This document shows, piece by piece, positions 10,629-64,000 of a DNA stretch of 64,000 bases. Below the pieces are notes generated by a model. The model was given only the letters and a program-made list of their open reading frames with translations. It ran no database searches and was not told the DNA's origin. The first letter of the stretch is position 1. Each line of letters begins with the position of its first letter. The stretch spans positions 13,897,659 to 13,961,658 of the forward strand of contig OY726576.1 in assembly GCA_963383645.1 (NCBI GenBank), given 5' to 3'. The DNA comes from Muscardinus avellanarius. Lineage: Eukaryota > Chordata > Mammalia > Rodentia > Gliridae. The translations under genes and the position numbers were made by a program.

Positions 10629-10916
10629 AAAAATAAAAAACTCATTTGACCACATATGAGGATTTATTTGGGGGTTCTCTCTTCTGTTTCATTAGTTTAT
10701 ATACTTTATTCCAGGAAATACACCTGTTTTGTGTTATTATTAAAGCTTTATAGTAAGTTTAAAATCATAAAGTGTGAAACCTCTTTTTCAAGATTATGTT
10801 GACTGGAGTCCCTTATATGAATTTTAGAGGGGATTTTTCTATTTCTGCAAGAAAAAAAAAACCACAATTGAGGTTTGCTAGAGAATGCACTGAATCTATC
10901 GATTGCTTTCAGTATT

Positions 10917-11129
10917 TTTTGGTATGTATGTGGTAATGGGGATTGAACTCAGTGACATTCTACCTCCAAGCTGAACCCCCAGCCCTATTTTTTATCCTTT
11001 ATTTTGAAACAGAGTCTTACTAAGTTGTGGAGGGCCTCACTAGGTAGCTGAAGCTGTCTTCGAATCTGTGATCCTCTTGTCTCAGCCTCCCAAGTTCTGG
11101 GATTACAGGTGTGTCTCACCACACCTGAC
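10917..11129 (-). mobile_element. Composite SINE in L1, minus strand
   Basis: tggtaatggggattgaactc to caccacacctgact. Confidence 0.85.
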
Positions 11130-11235
11130 TTGTTTTTTGTTTTGAAACAGGTTCTTGCTAGGTTGCTGAGAGTCTTATGGCATTACTGAGACTGTCCTCG
11201 AACCTGTGAGCCTCCTGTCTCAGCCTCCCAAGTAG
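11130..11235 (-). mobile_element. SINE B1-like half in L1
   Basis: gttttgaaacaggttcttgc to cagcctcccaagtagct. Confidence 0.78.
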
Positions 11236-11274
11236 CTTTCAATACTTTTGACAGCTTAGCAATTTTCTTTTTCT

Positions 11275-11489
11275 CCCCCCCCCCTTTTTTGCAGTACTGG
11301 AGATGGAACCCAGAGGCATTCTACCTCCAAGCTACACCCCCAGCCCTATTTTTTATTCTTTTCTTTAAAACAGGGTCTCACTAAGTTGCAAAGGGCCGCA
11401 CTAAATAGCTAAGGCTGGCTGCAAACCGCTATCCTCCTGTCTCCACCTCCCAAATGCTGGAATTACAGGCATGCGCCATCACACCAGAC
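11275..11489 (-). mobile_element. Composite SINE in L1, minus strand
   Basis: gcagtactggagatggaacc to gccatcacaccagact. Confidence 0.88.
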
Positions 11490-11621
11490 TTAGCAATATT
11501 AAGTCTTTCAATCCACGATCACAGGTTGTCGTTCAACTTATTGGTGTCTTTTGTCATTTCTTTTAGAAGTAAATGAGTGGAGTAGTTTCTCTAAATCCTC
11601 ACCAGCATTTGGTATTGTCAC

Positions 11622-11837
11622 TCTTTTTTTTTTTTTTTTAACAGTATGAGGGCTGGAACCCAGGGGCATTCTCCCTCTGAGATATACCCCAAGCCCTATT
11701 TTTTATTTTTTATTTTGAAACAGGGTCTCACTAAGTTGTGGAGGGTTCACTAATAGCCGAGACTGGTCATGAGCCTGCAATCCTCTTGTCTCAGCTCCCA
11801 AGTAATAGGATTGCAAGCGTGCGTCACTATGTCTGAC
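11622..11837 (-). mobile_element. Composite SINE in L1, minus strand
   Basis: T tail 11623-11639, then acagtatgagggctggaacc to cactatgtctgact. Its flanks repeat ttgtcact on both sides (11614-11621, 11838-11845). Confidence 0.88.
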
Positions 11838-11873
11838 TTGTCACTATTTTTCATTTCAGCTGTTCTAATAAAT

Positions 11874-12069
11874 GTGGTATTGGGGATCGAACCCAGGGAC
11901 AGTCTACCTCTAATCGATACCCCAGCCCTTTGTATTATTATTTTTTGAAACAGGGTCTTGCTAGATTGATTAGAGTCTCACTACTTGCTAAGGCTGTTCT
12001 TGAACCTATGATCTTCCTGTCTCAGCCTCCAAGTACTAGGATTTTAGGCGTGTGCCACAACTCCTGGCT
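11874..12069 (-). mobile_element. Composite SINE in L1, minus strand
   Basis: tggtattggggatcgaaccc to gccacaactcctggct. Confidence 0.86.
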
Positions 12070-12224
12070 AGCTCTTTAATTTCTTTCAACAGTGTTCTAT
12101 AGTTCTTAGAGTGAAAGTTCAATACATGTTTTATTACATTTATATCTAAGTATTTAATTTTTTGAGAGGATATACATGGTATTGTACTTTAATTTTTGAT
12201 TTCCATGTATTTATTGCTTTTGTT

Positions 12225-12300
12225 TTTCAATGCTGGGCATCAAACCCAAGGCCTTGTATGTGCTAAGCAAGTGCGTTACCACTGAGCTACATTCCCAATC
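12225..12300 (-). mobile_element. ID element, minus strand
   Basis: caatgctgggcatcaaaccc..aaggccttgtatgtgctaag..taccactgagctacattccc. Confidence 0.82.
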
Positions 12301-12407
12301 TTCACTGGGTTTTGTTTTGTTTATTTTTGTTTTTGAGGCAGAATAAGGAGGATTACAGTTGGGACAACTCAGTGCAGAAATCCTTGTTTGAAAATCATCA
12401 CAACTAT

Positions 12408-12500
12408 TGTGTGGTGCAGGCCTGTAATTCCAGCTACTTAGAAGGCTGAGTCAGGAGGATCGCAAGTTCTGAGACTAGCGTGGGCAGCTTTGACCTGATA
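12408..12500 (+). mobile_element. B1-like SINE half (old)
   Basis: tgtggtgcaggcctgtaatt..ggatcgcaagttctgagact. Confidence 0.6.
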
Positions 12501-12509
12501 CAGTCAGCT

Positions 12510-12810
12510 TTTCCTTTTTCATGACCAAAGTACACAACTTAAAGAAGGGAAGGTTTGTTCGAGCTCACAGTTTCAGAGGTTCAGTCCACAGTTGGCCAGC
12601 TCCAAGACACACTGCAGTGGCAGGGAGTGTGGCAGAGAAAAGAAAAGCCATTTAAGTCATGGCAGCCAGAAGCAGAGGAAGTGAGAGGAGCTGACTAGGG
12701 ACAAATGGACTCCCCAAGACCACACCGCCAGCAGCCCAGCTCCCCACCTTCCTGCACTGGGGACTGTGCTTTCAACACATGGGCTTTTGGTAGAATATTC
12801 TTTTCTTTTT
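12510..12810 (-). mobile_element. MaLR-type LTR remnant, interrupted by a SINE
   Basis: gaccaaagtacacaacttaa, gttcgagctcacagtttcag, aggttcagtccacagttggc and ttcaacacatgggcttttgg are typical of the reverse complement of MaLR LTRs. The end continues after the SINE at 13064-13100 (gatattctaaactgaaacca). Confidence 0.6.
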
Positions 12811-12813
12811 CCT

Positions 12814-12849
<36 letters not shown>

Positions 12850-12866
12850 TTTTTCTTTCTTTCTGC
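12810..12866 (+). repeat. (CTTT)n microsatellite
   Basis: About 12 units; the tail of the following minus-strand SINE. Confidence 0.95.
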
Positions 12867-13063
12867 AGTACTGGGGATGGAACCAAGGGACATTCTACCT
12901 CCAAGCTACACCCAGCTCTATTTTTTATTCTTTATTTTGAAACAGGGTCTCACTAAATTGCAGAGGGCCTCACTAAGTAGCTGAGGCTGGCCACAAATCT
13001 AGATCCTCCTGTCTCAGCCTCTCAGGTACTGAGATTACAAGTGTGTACCACCACACCCAGCTT
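12867..13063 (-). mobile_element. Composite SINE in LTR, minus strand
   Basis: gcagtactggggatggaacc to caccacacccagctt; it splits the MaLR remnant. Confidence 0.88.
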
Positions 13064-13157
13064 GGGATATTCTAAACTGAAACCATTACAGACCTTTTCT
13101 CAGTTTTAGAGCAATTGTGTGAGGCACTAGGTTCCATCCTTCAATCCTCAAAAAAAG

Positions 13158-13340
13158 AAGCTGGACTTATTGGCACATGCCTATAATCCCAGTACATGGG
13201 AATCTGAGACAGGAAGATTGCAGGTTCAAGACCAGCCTCACCAACTTAGTGAGACTCTAAGCAACATAGTGAGGCCCTGTTTCAAAACAACAACAAAAAA
13301 GGGCTGTGGAGGCAGCACGCCTCTGGGTTCAGTCCTCAGT
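13158..13340 (+). mobile_element. Composite SINE
   Basis: agctggacttattggcacat to gttcagtcctcag; the tail is replaced by simple repeats. Confidence 0.83.
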
Positions 13341-13371
13341 CTCTGTCTCTGTCTGTCTCTGTCTGTCTCTG

Positions 13372-13459
<88 letters not shown>
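13341..13459 (+). repeat. Compound (TCTG/TCTC)n-(CA)n microsatellite
   Basis: TCTG-type units to about 13404, then some 27 CA units. Confidence 0.95.
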
Positions 13460-13463
<4 letters not shown>

Positions 13464-13492
13464 TTGAAAATCCATTAAAAAAATGAGAAGTC

Positions 13493-13703
13493 ACCAGGCG
13501 TGGTGGCGCGCACTTGTAATCCCAGTATTTGGGAAGCTGAGACAGGAGGATCACAGGTTTGCAGCCAGCCTCAGCTACTTAGGCCCTCCGCAACTTAGTG
13601 AACCCCTGTTGCAAAATAAAGAATACAAAATAAGGCTGGGAGTGTAGCTCAGAGGTAGAATGTCTCTGGGTTCAATCCAAAAGAGAGAGACAGAGAGACA
13701 GAT
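13493..13703 (+). mobile_element. Composite SINE (family A)
   Basis: accaggcgtggtggcgcgca to gggttcaatccaaaag, with an AGAGAGAC-type tail. Confidence 0.88.
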
Positions 13704-13857
13704 GCCTTGGGAGTTCTTAGACTGCTGCTAGTTCCATTCTTCTCCAGGACTGGTCAGGAGAGGGCTCTGGCTGCATCCCGGGTTGACCAACAGGGCCACT
13801 GGCTATCTGGTTTGTAATTAGTAGTTCAGACTTAGTCTTCAGATAAATTGTATACAA

Positions 13858-61650
<47,793 letters not shown>

Positions 61651-61926
61651 GTGAGCAGAGCTGTAAGAAGCCCCTCTGGAAGAGGCCTGCAAAGCCTGCC
61701 AGGAGCCAGTGGGTCTCCCCCCAGGCAGCTGACACCGCTGGGCTTGCTGGGAATGCGAGCTGAGGACAAGCCTACTTGACCAGCAAGTTTCTTGGGCTCC
61801 TTTGCATACCGAGCCCAGCATTGATACCCTTAGCGGGGACCTGGGAAGATCCATTAAACAACAGTCAGCGAAGGCCTGGATCTGCAGTCAGAACAGAGCT
61901 TTCCGTTCTGTGTGCGGGGCCACACT
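61651..61926. other. Unique intron
   Basis: Open plus-strand frame to 61779 continues from the last exon by chance. Confidence 0.5.
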
Positions 61927-61979
61927 GATGGGCCTCCCAAGTACAGGGGTCACAGACATACACCACCATGCCTGGCTCT
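61927..61979 (-). mobile_element. SINE head fragment, minus strand
   Basis: gatgggcctcccaagtacag..accaccatgcctggct. Confidence 0.65.
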
Positions 61980-62091
61980 TGCTAAACTTGAAATCCCTGG
62001 CTTCTCTCCTTGAACTCTTGTGCAGTGCTTTGCACAATCGGAGATGAATAGAGTCGAGTAGAATCATATTCTTGTGTCGAGTATGCATTCA

Positions 62092-62207
62092 AAGCCAGAC
62101 ATAGTGTTGCATTCTTGTAGTCTCATCTGCTTGGGAGAATAAGGCAAGAGATCACGTAAGCCCAGGAGTTTGAGGCCAACCTGGGCAACTAGTAAGACCC
62201 CATCTAA

Positions 62208-62242
<35 letters not shown>

Positions 62243-62430
62243 TACTGGGGTTCCTGAAAGCCCTTCTACCTCCGGGCTGCACTCCCAGACCTATTTTATT
62301 TTTGGAAACAGGGTCTCTTAAGCCAGCACAGCTGGCTTCGAACCCGCGCGATCCTCCTGTCTCTGCCTCCCAAGCGCAGGGATTACAAATGTGCGCCACC
62401 ACTCCCGGCTCCCCCATCTAATTTTTTAAA
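62092..62430 (+). mobile_element. Old B1/Alu-like monomer, tail split by a SINE
   Basis: aagccagacatagtgttgca, cccaggagtttgaggccaac and ctgggcaactagtaagaccc. It lacks the ID half and has the classical B1 interior, unlike the composite SINEs. Confidence 0.75.
62211..62411 (-). mobile_element. Composite SINE family B, minus strand
   Basis: (GT)n tail 62211-62240, then ggtactggggttcctgaaag to gccaccactcccggct; perfect 13-bp duplication ccccatctaattt at 62198-62210 and 62412-62424. Confidence 0.96.
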
Positions 62431-62658
62431 GTATGCATTAAGTAGCAGCTAATGAAATATAGAAAGGTCAGGAAGCTGATTTCTATCCAGATCCTATTGG
62501 TTCTTCCATCCAGGCAGAAAAAGTTCTGCTTCCTCTTTGAGGCCTTTCCTGCTGGTTTCTCCCTATAACTACCCTAGTCTTACAGTACCTGGCATTTGCA
62601 CCGTGCAAATTAGAGAGTAATTGTATACTAACCTGTTATATGATGACTTTTTTTTTTT

Positions 62659-62811
62659 TGCAATGGGGGTTGAATTCAGGGGCATTCTACCTCTGAGCTA
62701 CAACTACAGCCCTATTTTTATTTTTCTTTTGGAACAGGATTTCACTAGGTTGGTACGACTCTTACTGCCTCAGACTGTCCTTCAACCTGTGATCCTCCTG
62801 TCTCCCAGTAG
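62659..62811 (-). mobile_element. Composite SINE, head-truncated, minus strand
   Basis: tgcaatgggggttgaattca to gatcctcctgtctcccagt. Confidence 0.85.
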
Positions 62812-62966
62812 GATTTCCTGAAGAAAGGCACCATTTTACATTTTTCTTCCCATGCCACATAGTGGGAAATATGTACAAAGTGTCCCACAAATAATACATG
62901 TATTCTTTTAGTGTCCTCTCTCCCTTTATTCAATACCGGTGGCCAAATATAAAGTAAAGGATTAAG

Positions 62967-63167
62967 GCTGGCCAGAGTGGCGCACACTTGTAATCCCTGC
63001 ACTTGGGAGGCGGAGACAGGAGGGTTGCGCTGGTTCGAAGCCAGCCTCGCTGGCTTAAGAGACCCTGCTTCCAAATAAAAATATAAAATGGGTCTGGGAG
63101 TGTAGCCCAGAGGTAGAAGGGTTTCCAGGAACCCCAGTACCAGCAAAATAAAAACAACAACAACAAA
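62967..63167 (+). mobile_element. Composite SINE family B
   Basis: gctggccagagtggcgcaca to ttccaggaaccccagtacc; perfect 16-bp duplication aaagtaaaggattaag at 62951-62966 and 63168-63183. Confidence 0.96.
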
Positions 63168-63196
63168 AAAGTAAAGGATTAAGAACCCACAGGCTA

Positions 63197-63411
63197 AACC
63201 GGGCATGGTGGTGTGTGCTTGTAATCCCAGTACCTGGGAGGGTGAGACTGGAGGATTGTGGTTCTCAGACAGCCTCAGCTACTTAGTGAGGCCCTCTGCA
63301 ACTCAGTGAGACCCTGCTTCAAAATAAAGAATAAAAAATAGGGCTGAGGGTGTAGCTCAGAGGTAGAATGCCCCTGGGTTCTATCCCCAGTACTGAAAAA
63401 AAAAAAAAAAA
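63197..63411 (+). mobile_element. Composite SINE (family A)
   Basis: aaccgggcatggtggtgtgt to ttctatccccagtactg plus A tail. Confidence 0.92.
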
Positions 63412-63970
63412 CCCACCACAGGGTCTATCACCTTAATTGACCTCAGAACCAAAAAAGTAGGATTCCTTTTGTCACTGAAGGGGGACCATGTAGCCCGGGA
63501 AGGTTTGTTTCTTCACAGGCTCAAGATCTCCTGAGACGAATTTAAATAAACCATCCAGTTGTCAAGACTAATTGGAAAATTAATTCAAGCCTAAGAGCCT
63601 GTGCGTCACTTTTGTGTGCCCCACCATCTGGGCAGCTCGGAAATCAAGAGCGTGGCTTCGGCTGTGGTTTTTCCTTTTAACTTTTCTGTCTCCGTATTTT
63701 TTTTTTAATTTGAGAATATAGCTGTTCTTTCGAGAGCCCTGGGCTTTTACCTCTTCTTAGGGTAGGTCAAGGGCCCCAGGTTAGGACAGTGTGTGAAGTA
63801 GACTTTGTGCGGGAGTGCTGCACCCCCTGCTCTGCAGGGCAGAGGCATGGCAGGCATGGGTCTCAGGGGCTCTCTGCGCCACGTCCTGTACTGGGGCTCT
63901 GTGGTCATCTAAACCCTGGTTCTGGCTCACACACCTCCAACCATTTTCTGTGTTTCTTCTGTTTTGTTTT
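63412..63970. other. Unique intron
   Basis: Nothing recognised. The window then ends in the T-rich tail and first bases (aaacaaggtcttgctgt) of another minus-strand SINE. Confidence 0.5.
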
Positions 63971-64000
63971 TGTTTTTGTTTTTAAACAAGGTCTTGCTGT

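Larger units (their letters stand above)
10636..12220 (-). mobile_element. Old L1 ORF2/3' fragment, minus strand, broken by SINEs
   Basis: Pieces at 10636-10916, 11236-11267, 11490-11620, 11838-11873 and 12070-12220 match reverse-complement L1 ORF2 text (tgaccacatatgaggattta; ttctttcaacagtgttctat; tttatatctaagtatttaat; ctaaatcctcaccagcattt). Five minus-strand SINEs separate them. The 11570-11873 text belongs to a different L1 position than its neighbours, so two L1 insertions may be mixed. Confidence 0.8.

Noticed and set aside
13238..13459. Low-complexity frames across microsatellites (Cys-Val, Arg-Glu, Ser-Phe repeats), here and at 8055, 12657, 31541, 32030
   Set aside because: Translations of simple repeats and SINE tails.

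Overview
This is mammalian genomic DNA from a rodent. Split exons with GT-AG introns make up one protein-coding gene, and most of the rest is interspersed repeats. The dominant SINE joins a 7SL/B1-like half to an ID (tRNA-Ala-like) half through a short A/T linker. That composite type is known from the squirrel-dormouse-mountain beaver clade (Sciuromorpha), so I infer a sciuromorph or close relative; the species is not determinable.

The host gene runs left to right. Fifteen consecutive exons between 14211 and 61650 splice into one open frame of 424 codons, which I recognise as DAAF9 (C20orf194; the ciliate orthologue is Shulin), a cytoplasmic factor for packaging and delivery of axonemal outer dynein arms. 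The start codon (left) and the C-terminal two thirds (right) lie outside the window. Nearly everything else is DAAF9 intron, or sequence 5' of the first visible exon.

The most interesting content is a family of about 2.8-3.0 kb L1-derived retroelements, four copies: 133-3095 (-), 25633-28404 (-), 47780-50589 (-) and 46416-52015 (+, split by the third). Each has a GC-rich 5' UTR starting with a YY1-like motif, an L1 ORF1 (305 codons, intact in three copies), then NO ORF2. Instead there is a ~700-bp segment of L1 ORF2 placed in INVERTED orientation, and a 3' end with a G-rich purine tract and A tail. This is a 'half-L1' (HAL1-like) layout with an inverted ORF2 remnant. The three minus-strand copies have 12-17 bp target-site duplications (TSDs), so the rearranged structure itself has been retrotransposed. 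One copy is inserted in ORF1 of another copy, which is itself inside a SINE inside an old L1.

SINE nomenclature used here: family A has an ID half ending like GGGTTCCATCCCCAGTACC; family B has an altered end, TTCCAGGAACCCCAGTACC, which disrupts the tRNA B-box-like stretch, and tends to have crisp TSDs. Older remnants include an L1 on the minus strand (10636-12220), an L1 on the plus strand (45222-53040), MER5A-like and other hAT fossils, MIR and L2 pieces, and LTR remnants. There are many microsatellites, mostly grown from SINE tails.
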